From contig NZ_CP082839.1 in the NCBI RefSeq assembly GCF_019930585.1, positions 1,364,001 through 1,428,000 of the forward strand: a DNA stretch of 64,000 nucleotides. Direction: 5' to 3'. How positions within the stretch are numbered: position 1 is the stretch's first letter; each line of letters starts with the position of its first letter. The position numbers and the translations under genes were made by a program. The notes below the pieces were generated by a model. It was not told the DNA's origin. It worked only from the letters and a program-made list of their open reading frames with translations, and made no database searches. Positions 1 to 8,201 of this stretch are shown in pieces. The stretch comes from Sphingomonas nostoxanthinifaciens (GTDB lineage: Bacteria; Pseudomonadota; Alphaproteobacteria; Sphingomonadales; Sphingomonadaceae).

Positions 1-711
1 CTGGTCGAGATGGGGCTGGTCGAGACCAGCCGCGACGCGCGCGATCAGCGAAGCAAGACCCTGTCGCTCAGCCCTGCCGGCCTCGACGCGATGCAATTGG
101 CGACGACCGTGCTGTGGCCACGCGTGCGCGCCGCCGTCGGCGAACTCTGCGACGTCCCCGCGCTGCTCGATCTGATCGAGACGACCGAGCGCGCGCTGGC
201 CGATCAGCCCCTGGATCAACGGCCGCGCGGCGGCCTCGCGATCCGGCGCTTTACCGACGCGCTGGCCGAGGATTTCTACAGCATCAACGCCGAATGGATC
301 GAGACCATGTATCGGCTCGAGCAGACCGACATCGACGTGCTCCGCAATCCGCGCGAGCGCATCATCGGGCCGGGCGGCGACATCCTGTTCGTCGAGGATC
401 CGCAACTCGGGATCGTCGGCACGTGCGCGCTGCAGAAGATGGGCGAACGTCAGTTCGAGCTGACGAAGATGGGCGTGCTCGACAAGGCACGCGGCAGGAA
501 GGCTGGCGAGTTCCTGCTCGAAGCGATCATCGCGCGCGCTCATGCATTGGGATGCGATCGGCTCTATCTGCTCAGCAATGCCAAGAGCGCGGCGGCGATC
601 TACCTCTATGAGAAGCTGGGCTTCGTCCATGACGCCGGGATCATGGAGGAATTTGGCAGGCGCTATGAGCGGTGCAACGTCGCGATGCTCTACCGCCCGC
701 CAGCCGGGTAA
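1..711 (+). CDS. MarR-GNAT fusion regulator/acetyltransferase (5' partial)
   Basis: The frame is open from the first base, so the 5' end lies outside the window. The first ~30 residues look like the wing and following helix of a MarR winged-helix domain (GLVE, RDQRSKTLSLSPAG). After a linker, residues ~75-235 form a GNAT acetyltransferase domain, with an acetyl-CoA loop at RGRKAGEFLLEA and the usual C-terminal YLYEKLGFV segment. Such MarR-GNAT fusions are a known bifunctional family thought to acetylate small molecules or proteins while binding DNA; the substrate here is unknown. A GC-rich hairpin about 80 bp downstream probably ends the transcript. Confidence 0.85.
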   Translation: MVEMGLVETSRDARDQRSKTLSLSPAGLDAMQLATTVLWPRVRAAVGELCDVPALLDLIETTERALADQPLDQRPRGGLAIRRFTDALAEDFYSINAEWIETMYRLEQTDIDVLRNPRERIIGPGGDILFVEDPQLGIVGTCALQKMGERQFELTKMGVLDKARGRKAGEFLLEAIIARAHALGCDRLYLLSNAKSAAAIYLYEKLGFVHDAGIMEEFGRRYERCNVAMLYRPPAG

Positions 712-794
712 CGCCTGCAACGCTCGCGGCTCATCATCCCTGCAACAGAGGCGCGGGGAGAGGGGAGGACCAGGGGTGCCCTCCGACGTCGTTC

Positions 795-820
795 GGCCGG
801 TCGCATCCGGCCCCCTCTTT
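795..820 (+). terminator. Hairpin terminator after MarR-GNAT gene
   Basis: GGCCGG (795-800) pairs with CCGGCC (807-812) around a six-base loop and is followed by CCCTCTTT. It sits between the MarR-GNAT stop and the convergent MipA gene. The short stem and mixed pyrimidine tail make it a moderate candidate. Confidence 0.45.
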
Positions 821-941
821 CCGCCCTCATGATACGAGTTCGGGGCGAACGGGGCACCTCTCGGGGCGGTTTGAGCGCTGCCGGAGTGCTGGTAGCGAGC
901 GAACCGCCGTCGCCTGCCGAGCAGTCGGCACGGCGATCAGG

Positions 942-1784
942 CTAAAAGGAATAGCTGACGCCGGCCGCGAAGAGCCCGAAGCTCTTCGACCCGTTCTTGA
1001 CGATCGGGCTCTTGGATGCATCGCCGACGTAGGTGCCGCCTTGCACGCGACCGACGAGGCCCCAATGTCGCGACAACTCGTAGCCTCCGGTGATACCACC
1101 CGAGACCTCGCTCAGGCCGCCGCCCGGCCGGTAGCTGGCAAGCCCCGAAGCCGCGGCTTCCGCGTCGGTGATGCCGAAATACGTCCTGTTCTGCTTTGCG
1201 CTGTCGATCTTCGTGCTCAGATCGAGATTTACGAAACCGCGCTCCTGGCGGATGAGAACATAGTTCAGGCTGGGCTCGAATGAAAATCCACGGGACGATT
1301 TGACGTCCTGAAGGAACTTCGCCGACACCAGCAAGCGCCCCTGTCCACTTTCGTTTCCGCCAAAGCGATAGCCGACGAACGCACCGACATTCTCGCTGGT
1401 GCTTATCGGGTTCAACAGCTTGATGACCCCGACGGCATCGCTGTTCGTTCGTGAACTGGACAGGCCGAACAGCGGGCCATATTCGAAATGGCTGTCGCCG
1501 CCGAAGTTCACCTTCAGTGTCGTGCCGACGACGCCGAGTTCGACGCCGTGATACTTTACGTCGATCAGGCCGAACGGCATCGGCTTGTACTGTTTGGCGC
1601 CATCATATCTGGGCGCTTCGGCCCCACCGATCGCCACGATGCCATGGAAGCCGCTACCGCTGCCCTCACCGGTGTCGACCAAGGGCGCCGGAACGTTGGC
1701 TGCAGTCGAATTGTCCAGCGACTGCGCAAGCGCCGGGCCGGCGCCGCACATCAGCAATGTCGGGATGAACAGGGTCGACTTCAT
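942..1784 (-). CDS. MipA/OmpV family outer-membrane protein
   Basis: A 280-residue protein with a signal peptide of about 20 residues ending at ALAQ. A glycine- and aromatic-rich beta-barrel of the MipA/OmpV type follows, with the typical N-terminal block GIVAIGGAEAPRYDGAKQYK and a final FAAGVSYSF strand. E. coli MipA is a scaffold between the lytic transglycosylase MltA and PBP1B, but most family members are uncharacterised porin-like proteins. The start at 1784 was chosen because the signal peptide begins there; the upstream in-frame extension is arginine-rich and not signal-like. The gene is monocistronic. Two small inverted repeats lie upstream (1853-1875 and 1914-1929). Confidence 0.85.
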   Translation of the reverse strand: MKSTLFIPTLLMCGAGPALAQSLDNSTAANVPAPLVDTGEGSGSGFHGIVAIGGAEAPRYDGAKQYKPMPFGLIDVKYHGVELGVVGTTLKVNFGGDSHFEYGPLFGLSSSRTNSDAVGVIKLLNPISTSENVGAFVGYRFGGNESGQGRLLVSAKFLQDVKSSRGFSFEPSLNYVLIRQERGFVNLDLSTKIDSAKQNRTYFGITDAEAAASGLASYRPGGGLSEVSGGITGGYELSRHWGLVGRVQGGTYVGDASKSPIVKNGSKSFGLFAAGVSYSF

Positions 1785-1852
1785 AGCGTTTTCCAGCCTC
1801 GTTCGAGTCAATTGCGGACGAGAGACGGCGCGCTGTCTCGGCACCCCAGCTT

Positions 1853-1875
1853 AAAGTTCCGAAAATCGAAACTTT
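1853..1875. promoter_or_regulatory. Inverted repeat upstream of mipA-like gene
   Basis: AAAGTT (1853-1858) and AACTTT (1870-1875) form a perfect 6-bp dyad with an 11-bp spacer in an AT-rich stretch about 70 bp upstream of the MipA start. The spacing would suit a dimeric regulator or overlap a promoter. No regulator is identified. Confidence 0.3.
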
Positions 1876-1913
1876 TATTCGGGACTTGAGGAGGACTTCC
1901 ACGATGGCCTGAC

Positions 1914-1929
1914 GGTCGATAGATCGACC
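1914..1929. promoter_or_regulatory. Near-palindrome between mipA-like and repeat-protein genes
   Basis: GGTCGAT and ATCGACC form a perfect 7-bp inverted repeat separated by AG. The loop is too short for an RNA hairpin, so a protein-binding site is likelier than a terminator. It could serve the MipA gene or mark the end of the upstream operon. Confidence 0.3.
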
Positions 1930-1959
1930 AACCTCTGCTTTCCTATTTCATCGCCGGGA

Positions 1960-2724
1960 TCAGCGTTTGCTTCCGGCCCGCACTGTCGCAGCGTTCTGCC
2001 TCTCGCGTTCATAGACCCGCGGCATCCAGAGCATGAGGAGCGCTGCCAGCACGGTACCCAATATGGACGCGCTGACGAGGAGGCCGATCAAGAACGCCAC
2101 GGCGTCGCCGACGTTCGTTCCCCACCACCGAACCGCGACGATCATGATCCAGTATGAGGTGGTGCTGACCCATCTCAGGCGGGCACGCGCGCCAAGCAGC
2201 GCGATGACCGTGAGGCTGGCCAGCCCGGCCGAGATCGGCACGCTCGTCGTGACCGGACCGAAGGCATGGCCGAGGCCGTCCCCGATGATCGTGCCGAGCG
2301 CGCCCGCGGTCAGCATCGTGAACCAGTAGAATCCGTTCGTCGGCGGCATCGCGTCCGCCGCAATCTTCGGCACGAAGGTGCGATGCACGATGACGAGTAT
2401 TGCAAACAGGGCAGTCAGTGCGGCCGCGACGGGGCCGTATCGCGAATGCACTCCGCCAATGGCGAAGTCGGCCACGTTCGTCGCTGCCGCCCGGACGATC
2501 AGAATGGCGATCCAGTAGAAAGCCTCGGATCCTCGTTTGCTGAACCGTTCGACCAGGACGAGGATCGCGAACAGCGCCGCCAAGATCGCCAAGCCGACAA
2601 CCGCGCCGACCTTGAGGACGTCAGGAAAAATGTCCCCGAGATTGGTGCCGCACATGCTGGCGATCAGAAGCGCGGTCCAATATCGGGGGCCGACGCTTGG
2701 GGTGGTCCTCAATCGCATGTTCAT
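1960..2724 (-). CDS. Membrane protein with four internal repeats (COG4705-like)
   Basis: A 254-residue integral membrane protein built from four copies of one ~60-residue unit. Each begins with an aromatic-W pair (YW at 15, 70, 133 and 191) and then a T-N/I-x-G/A-D motif (GTNLGD 26-31, ATNVAD 81-86, GTIIGD 144-149, GTNVGD 202-207). Each unit contributes about two hydrophobic helices, so eight membrane segments are likely. It resembles the uncharacterised membrane-anchored proteins of COG4705; no function is known to me. The ATG at 2724 overlaps the TGA of the upstream glycosyltransferase in an ATGA junction and is preceded by GGAGG, so the two genes are probably translationally coupled. Confidence 0.75.
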   Translation of the reverse strand: MNMRLRTTPSVGPRYWTALLIASMCGTNLGDIFPDVLKVGAVVGLAILAALFAILVLVERFSKRGSEAFYWIAILIVRAAATNVADFAIGGVHSRYGPVAAALTALFAILVIVHRTFVPKIAADAMPPTNGFYWFTMLTAGALGTIIGDGLGHAFGPVTTSVPISAGLASLTVIALLGARARLRWVSTTSYWIMIVAVRWWGTNVGDAVAFLIGLLVSASILGTVLAALLMLWMPRVYERERQNAATVRAGSKR

Positions 2725-3962
2725 TGCCCCTCCAGATGAGTCACGAGCTTGGCCGCCTCCGGGCGCCATCGCGCGCCATCGGCCCCCGCCGGCGCCCGAG
2801 CCGGAGACAGCGGCGCATTTGAAGGCCGTTCCGCGGAGACCTCATCCCCGGCGTGAATGGCGCGAAACAACTGAAGGTAGCGCGCCGCAGCCGTCTCGAC
2901 GGAATAGAGTTGCGCCTGCCGTCGGCTCGCTTCGTGGTTCGTGATCTCGCGCGCTGCCCTGAGCATCGCGCGCGCGAGAGTCCCCGGATCGCAGGCGTCG
3001 ACGATGAGGCCCAGCCGTCCACCGTCCAGAAGATCGGCGATGCCGGTCGAGCAATTGGTCGCGACGATCGGTATGCCAGCCGCCAATGCTTCAACCAGTG
3101 CTGCCGGCACGCCCTCATAAAGCGAGGGAAGGACAAAAACGTCGGCGGTAGCCAGCGCCGTCGCCGGATTGCAGAAGCCGGGCAGACGAACCTGATCATC
3201 AAGCCCCAGCGCGCGGATCTGGCGCTCGAGGGCTCCCCTGCATGACCCCTCGCCCAGAATTTCGAGCCGGTCGTCCGGGCCGGCGATGGATGCGAAGGCG
3301 TCGATGAGCGCCCGCAGATTCTTCTGCGGGGCGAGGCGCCCGACCGTCAGATAGCGCGTGCCGCGAGCGGGCTCGTACTGTCTGCGACGCAGGGCGTGAA
3401 GGTCGTCCACCTGGCGAGACGGGATCGCCGCATCATACATGATCCGCACACGCTCGGGCGCGATCCTGAGGTTATGCTCGATCTCCTCGCGGGCGCCGTC
3501 CGAAAGGCCGACGAATATATCGAGGCACAGGCCCTGAAGCCAAAGCCAGATGCCGTAGGCGAACCTCAGGAGCGGATGCATGTCGCGCCGCCGGAGATCG
3601 TTGCTGACCTTCACGACGATCTTCGGGCATTGCCGGCGAAGAAGCAGGCGTAGCACGACGGCGACGATGGAATAGGTGTTGCCCGGACAGAAGACGATGT
3701 CGGGCCGATGTCGCCGAACGATCGCGGGTAGTTGGGCAATCATCCAGATCGTCTTGAAATATCGCCCCAGCAGTAATGGGGGTTTCAGGGTTTCGTGCAG
3801 CGGCAGATCGTCGCGCTCCGACAAGGCGCCGGCGCTTTGCCCGACAATTACCTTCGTCCTTGCGCCCTGATCCTGCCAGGATCTTGCAAGCCTGAGCGCG
3901 GAGACCTCCACGCCGCCTGGTTCGAAATCATGAAGGAATACCAGAATTTTGGGCTGCGCCAT
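2721..3962 (-). CDS. Glycosyltransferase family 4
   Basis: A 413-residue GT-B fold enzyme. The N-terminal acceptor domain carries HDFEPGGVE, typical of GT4. The C-terminal donor-binding domain has TVGRLAPQKN and the E-x7-E motif in YEGVPAALVEALAAG. Such retaining transferases add sugars from nucleotide donors during polysaccharide or glycolipid synthesis in the cytoplasm; the acceptor cannot be predicted. The last ~45 residues are alanine/proline/arginine-rich and probably disordered. It is first in a two-gene operon with the repeat membrane protein, which might act in export or anchoring of the product (inference). It is divergent from the sigma-factor gene. Confidence 0.88.
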   Translation of the reverse strand: MAQPKILVFLHDFEPGGVEVSALRLARSWQDQGARTKVIVGQSAGALSERDDLPLHETLKPPLLLGRYFKTIWMIAQLPAIVRRHRPDIVFCPGNTYSIVAVVLRLLLRRQCPKIVVKVSNDLRRRDMHPLLRFAYGIWLWLQGLCLDIFVGLSDGAREEIEHNLRIAPERVRIMYDAAIPSRQVDDLHALRRRQYEPARGTRYLTVGRLAPQKNLRALIDAFASIAGPDDRLEILGEGSCRGALERQIRALGLDDQVRLPGFCNPATALATADVFVLPSLYEGVPAALVEALAAGIPIVATNCSTGIADLLDGGRLGLIVDACDPGTLARAMLRAAREITNHEASRRQAQLYSVETAAARYLQLFRAIHAGDEVSAERPSNAPLSPARAPAGADGARWRPEAAKLVTHLEGQ

Positions 3963-4224
3963 CTTCCGCCTCGTGGTTCTGGCCGGCTGACGGCGTGGCG
4001 GTGCAGAACCTCAGGTCGTGCAGGGCCGCCCGATGCGATTTGGGCTTCTGGAAAAAAAGAATTTCCGGGAACTGCGGTAGCCGGCCCCGCGCGGCGTCCT
4101 CGGCGGATTGTGGTCGAAGGCGAGCTCTCAATGTCTACCCTCTGGCGCAGGTGGCGCTGATGTGCCCGGCCCCCTTTTCCGAAGGCCATCGCATGGCCGC
4201 GCATCCGATGGGACATGTTCGCCG

Positions 4225-4761
4225 ATGGAATGCGTGAGCGGGCGGCAGCGCGATGTCGCGGGGCTTGAAGCGATCCTCATCAATGATCGCCAGAGGTTCA
4301 TCCGCTTCTTCAAGAGCCGGACGCGGGATGCCGTCGAGGCGGAGGAGGTCGTTCAGGAGATTCACCTAAGAATTCAGCGCGTGCCTGCAGAGCCGATCGC
4401 AGACCCCGCAGCCTATATCTATCGTGTCGGCCTCAATATCGTGATCGATCGGGCGCGCGAGCGGTCGCGACGCCGCCGACGCGAGGAAGAGTGGAGCGCG
4501 CTGTCGATATCGGCGATCGGCGCGTTCGCCGTCGATGGCCGCCCCTCTCCGCACATGGACCTCGAAGCAAGACAACGCGCGCAGCAGCTTGCGAGGGCGA
4601 TCGACGCGCTGCCAGCAGGCGCAGGCCGAGCCTTCCGGCTGCACAAGCTCGACGGCTTGAGCCATGCGGAGGTGGCCGCAGAGATGAAGATTTCGCGCAG
4701 TGGCGTCGAAAAGCATATCGCCGTGGCTTTTCGGCATCTCGCAAAAGCGCTGGAAGAATAA
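4225..4761 (+). CDS. ECF sigma factor, FecI family
   Basis: A 178-residue sigma-70 factor. Region 2 spans ~15-75 (LINDRQRFIRFFKSRT, EEVVQEIHLRI, AAYIYRVGLNIVIDRAR). Region 4 spans ~115-170, with the helix-turn-helix LSHAEVAAEMKISRSGVEKH. Size and sequence fit the FecI-like group that works with FecR and a TonB-dependent transducer. The ATG at 4225 was preferred because residues encoded upstream are unlike the family. It is followed 82 bp later by a FecR gene and then an STN-bearing receptor, giving the standard surface-signalling order. Substrate binding at the receptor is expected to release this factor for transcription of the receptor gene. Confidence 0.9.
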   Translation: MECVSGRQRDVAGLEAILINDRQRFIRFFKSRTRDAVEAEEVVQEIHLRIQRVPAEPIADPAAYIYRVGLNIVIDRARERSRRRRREEEWSALSISAIGAFAVDGRPSPHMDLEARQRAQQLARAIDALPAGAGRAFRLHKLDGLSHAEVAAEMKISRSGVEKHIAVAFRHLAKALEE

Positions 4762-4843
4762 CCGATGACAACTGGGGTTCTGCACGCGAGGTGCCGTCTT
4801 AATCGAACGGAACAAGGGGCCGTGGCGCGGCAGGACGATTCAC

Positions 4844-5812
4844 ATGCGAGCTAAGGTTTCAGACGGGGCGTATGAGGAGGCCGCGGCGTGGCATGCGAAG
4901 CTCGCCCGGCCGGACGCGGATTTCGACGCCTTCGCCGATTGGCTCGATGCCGATGAGGGGCATCAACCGGCATATGACGCCATCGCACTCATCGCGTCGG
5001 ACGTCGACCGATATGCCGAGCAGATCGACGCCGCCCTCCCGTCCAACGACCTCGCCCTGGATCCCTCACCCCGCCGCCTTGCGTGGCGGCCGTGGGCGGC
5101 CACTTGTGCCGCCGCGAGCGCGGCAGCGGCGGCCTTTCTGTTCACGATGCCGTCGACGACTGTATCTCGCCCCGAACCCGTCATCATCGCGACCGGCCCG
5201 GCCAAGGGGAGGACGGTCGTCCTGAAGGACGGCAGCTCCATCATGCTCGATCGAAACACCCGCATCGCAATGGTCGAGGGATCGGAGCGGACCGTCCGCC
5301 TCGATCGCGGCGCTGCCTTCTTCGACGTGAAGCACGATGCCGCGCGGCCATTCACGGTCAACCTGGATTCCTACCGGATCCGAGATCTCGGAACCCGGTT
5401 CGGCGTGGAGCGGCAGGCGCGCCAGTTTTCGGTGGCCGTCGAATCGGGACTTGTCGACGTCGCCTATCAGGATGGCGCGCCTGCTTCGCTCGGCCCGGGC
5501 CAGCGGCTGGAGACGGCCAGCGCCGAGGCCGCCGTGGAGATAAGCAAGGTCGGGGTCGGGACCGTCTCGAGTTGGCGCGATGGCAGGCTCGAATATGACA
5601 ATACGCCGCTCCGCCAGGTTGCGGCGGACGTGTCGCGATATATTCCTGAACCGATCGTCGTCGATCCGGCGGTTGCCGATCTCAGGCTGTCGGGGGTGTT
5701 GGTGATTGGGGACGGTTCGCATCTTGTCGATCAGATACAATCGCTCCTTCCCGTTATGGCGCTGCATCGGAACCACGGCATCCGCTTTGTGGGCGTTCGC
5801 GGCACCCGTTGA
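4844..5812 (+). CDS. FecR-type anti-sigma regulator
   Basis: A 322-residue inner-membrane regulator. An N-terminal cytoplasmic DUF4880-like region (~5-50, EEAAAWHAKLA, FADWLDADEGHQPAYD) binds the sigma factor. One membrane segment lies at ~84-102 (alanine-rich). The periplasmic FecR domain runs ~110-215 (LKDGSSIMLDRNTRI, DLGTRFGVE). The C-terminal ~75 residues resemble the STN-like DUF4974 region. It should transmit the signal from the STN domain of the downstream receptor to the FecI-like factor. The 3' end overlaps the start of the receptor gene by about 100 bp in another frame. Confidence 0.9.
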   Translation: MRAKVSDGAYEEAAAWHAKLARPDADFDAFADWLDADEGHQPAYDAIALIASDVDRYAEQIDAALPSNDLALDPSPRRLAWRPWAATCAAASAAAAAFLFTMPSTTVSRPEPVIIATGPAKGRTVVLKDGSSIMLDRNTRIAMVEGSERTVRLDRGAAFFDVKHDAARPFTVNLDSYRIRDLGTRFGVERQARQFSVAVESGLVDVAYQDGAPASLGPGQRLETASAEAAVEISKVGVGTVSSWRDGRLEYDNTPLRQVAADVSRYIPEPIVVDPAVADLRLSGVLVIGDGSHLVDQIQSLLPVMALHRNHGIRFVGVRGTR

Positions 5813-8036
5813 CCGTGTCGAGGCAGCGCCGATCCGGGTGGATGTCCCCGCGGGCCGCTTCCGGGAGTCGCTTTCGATCCTGGCGGGCCAAGCCCATATT
5901 TCCATCGGTACGTCGGGCGCTTTGCCTTCCCTGCGCACGCCCGCCGTCCGCGGCACGATGGAGCCGGGTGACGCGCTGAACGCCCTCCTGGCCGGATCCG
6001 CATGGCAGGCGGTGCCAGCCACCACGGCGACCTGGTCGCTGGTCCGTCGCGCTCGGCGGGACAGGAAGAAGCCGGTGGCGGAGCCCGCTTCGCCGGTCGA
6101 CGACGACATCCTCGTCAGCGCCACCAAACGCGATGAGCAGCTTGGTTCGGCGCCGGCGTCCGTCACGATCATCGGCGGCGCCCAGATGGTGGCCGGGTCC
6201 GCCGCGCGGGGATCGAGCGACTTCACGAGCCAAACCGAAGGCGCCTTTTCAACCAACATGGGGCCCGGCCGGGACCGGATCTTCCTGCGCGGCGTGGCCG
6301 ACAGCCCCTTCAACGGGCCGACCCAGTCGACGGTGGGGCTCTTCCTCGACGATGCGCGGGTCAATTACGCCATGCCGGACCCCGACCTGCGCCTGACCGA
6401 CATCGATCGGATCGAGATCCTTCGAGGGCCGCAAGGGTCGCTCTACGGCACCGGATCGCTGGGGGGCATCGTCCGGATTGTGACGACCCGACCCGACGTG
6501 AACGCCTGGTCGGGCATGAGCGCGGTCGAAGTGTCGTCGGTCGCGCACAGCACGCAGGGCGGGGCGCTCGAAGATGTCCTGAACGCGCCGATCGTCGCGG
6601 GAAAGCTCGCGGTTCGCGCCGTGGCCTATGGGGATATCACGCCGGGATGGATCGACGACGCCGGGCGCGGCGAGACCGACGTCAATCGCGTGAGCAGGGT
6701 TGGCGGCAGGATCGATCTCCGCTGGTTGCCGGCATCGGCATGGACGGTCGATCTGTCCGGTGCGCTCCAGGAATTGCGCGCCCGCGACAGCCAATATGCT
6801 GTCGCTTCGCTTTCCCGGTCGACCGCGCTGGCCGAGCCGCACCGCAACCATTTCGTCCTGGCGCGCGCGGATGTCCGCGGCACCATCGGTGCGCTCGATT
6901 TCCTGTCGACCAGTGCCTACGAGCATAATCAGGTGCTGAGTCGATTTGACACCGGCGCGACGCCCCCCGTCGCCTATGACGAGGCACGCCGCCTCACGCT
7001 GTTCAGTGAGGAGGCGCGACTGAGCGATCCCCGCGCCCGACGCCCGTGGGTGGCAGGAATCTCGGTGGTCGATGCCATCAACCGGACGATGGGCACGTTC
7101 ACGTCGGCAAGCCAGCCCACGCAGGTCGCGCGTGACGAATATAGCCGGTCGCTCGAGGCTGCGATCTTCGGCGAGATTACCCAACCGCTCGGCCCTGCAT
7201 GGGATCTGACGCTCGGTCTGCGCGCCTACCATGCCAGCAATAGGAACGAGAGCGCGCTGCCCGCCCTGCTCGTCAACAAGAAGACGGGCGCGACCCCGAG
7301 TGCGGTGCTCGCGTGGCATCCGGCCGAGGGCCGACTGGTCTGGTTGCGGTACGCAAGCGCGGTACGCCCCGGAGGGCTGAGCCAGGACAGCAGCGGCGCC
7401 AATGCGGTCTTCCGATCCGACGTTCTCAAGAGCCTCGAACTGGGTGGCAGATTCTCGTTCCTGGACGGCCGCCTCACGCTGAACGGAGCGCTGTTCGGCC
7501 TGAGCTGGCAGCATTTGCAGAGCGATATCATCGGCACCGACGGCCTCATCGTCACCATCAATGCCGGGAACGCCACGAACTACGGCCTGGAGCTGGGCTC
7601 CACGTTCAAGCTGGCGGCGTTCACGTTCAGTGCGGGGCTTACCCAGCAACGGGGGCGGCTCAAATCGAGCACGATCACCGGCGGGTTGGACTCGCGGCTT
7701 CCGGTCCTGCCGGATATTTCGGCGCACAGCCGCGTGTCCTGGCAAAGGCAGTATAGAACGTTCGGCGCCGACGCTTATTTGAGCGCCAGTTATCTCGGGT
7801 CCAGCCGCTTGAGCTTCGATCCCTCGCTCGATCGAACGACGCCCTCTCACTTCGACGTCGATGCAGGAGCGGGGCTTTCGCGCGACAGCTGGCGCCTCTC
7901 GATCGGCATTTCCAACATCCTCAACACCAAGGACGACACCTTCTCGTTCGGTAATCCATTCACGATCCGGCAGGCCGACCAGCACACGCCGTACCAGCCG
8001 CGCACTGCGACGCTGCGGTTCGAACGCCACTTCTGA
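5706..8036 (+). CDS. TonB-dependent transducer with STN domain (FecA-like)
   Basis: A 776-residue outer-membrane receptor. After a signal peptide (~1-40), an STN domain (~41-112, IRVDVPAGRFRESLSILAGQ) marks it as a signalling receptor. A plug domain follows (~135-265, RIEILRGPQGSLYGTGSLGG), then a 22-strand barrel ending in F. It should import an unknown large ligand using TonB energy and signal through the preceding FecR and sigma genes. There is no ATG near the 5' end: TTG at 5706 or TTG at 5724, both inside fecR, are the plausible starts, so the exact N terminus is uncertain. The plug resembles receptors for glycans or complex organics as much as ferric siderophores. Confidence 0.88.
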   Translation: MGTVRILSIRYNRSFPLWRCIGTTASALWAFAAPVDRVEAAPIRVDVPAGRFRESLSILAGQAHISIGTSGALPSLRTPAVRGTMEPGDALNALLAGSAWQAVPATTATWSLVRRARRDRKKPVAEPASPVDDDILVSATKRDEQLGSAPASVTIIGGAQMVAGSAARGSSDFTSQTEGAFSTNMGPGRDRIFLRGVADSPFNGPTQSTVGLFLDDARVNYAMPDPDLRLTDIDRIEILRGPQGSLYGTGSLGGIVRIVTTRPDVNAWSGMSAVEVSSVAHSTQGGALEDVLNAPIVAGKLAVRAVAYGDITPGWIDDAGRGETDVNRVSRVGGRIDLRWLPASAWTVDLSGALQELRARDSQYAVASLSRSTALAEPHRNHFVLARADVRGTIGALDFLSTSAYEHNQVLSRFDTGATPPVAYDEARRLTLFSEEARLSDPRARRPWVAGISVVDAINRTMGTFTSASQPTQVARDEYSRSLEAAIFGEITQPLGPAWDLTLGLRAYHASNRNESALPALLVNKKTGATPSAVLAWHPAEGRLVWLRYASAVRPGGLSQDSSGANAVFRSDVLKSLELGGRFSFLDGRLTLNGALFGLSWQHLQSDIIGTDGLIVTINAGNATNYGLELGSTFKLAAFTFSAGLTQQRGRLKSSTITGGLDSRLPVLPDISAHSRVSWQRQYRTFGADAYLSASYLGSSRLSFDPSLDRTTPSHFDVDAGAGLSRDSWRLSIGISNILNTKDDTFSFGNPFTIRQADQHTPYQPRTATLRFERHF

Positions 8037-8201
8037 CCGGCGACGCCGCTCCGGCTGAACATGGTGATTTGTCTCAGCCCGGCTGGGGTGCGGACGTCGC
8101 ACGCCGTCTACACTCGTCGGACGCCGCTCATCTGCTGAAGCGTCCGGCGACAGTCGACGGCTGCCCATGCAGGCCGCGGCATGATCGAACGAGGTGCAAG
8201 C

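Noticed and set aside
4108..4224. Longer N terminus for the ECF sigma factor
   Set aside because: The 39 extra residues are unlike FecI-family N termini, and the ATG at 4225 gives the usual size.
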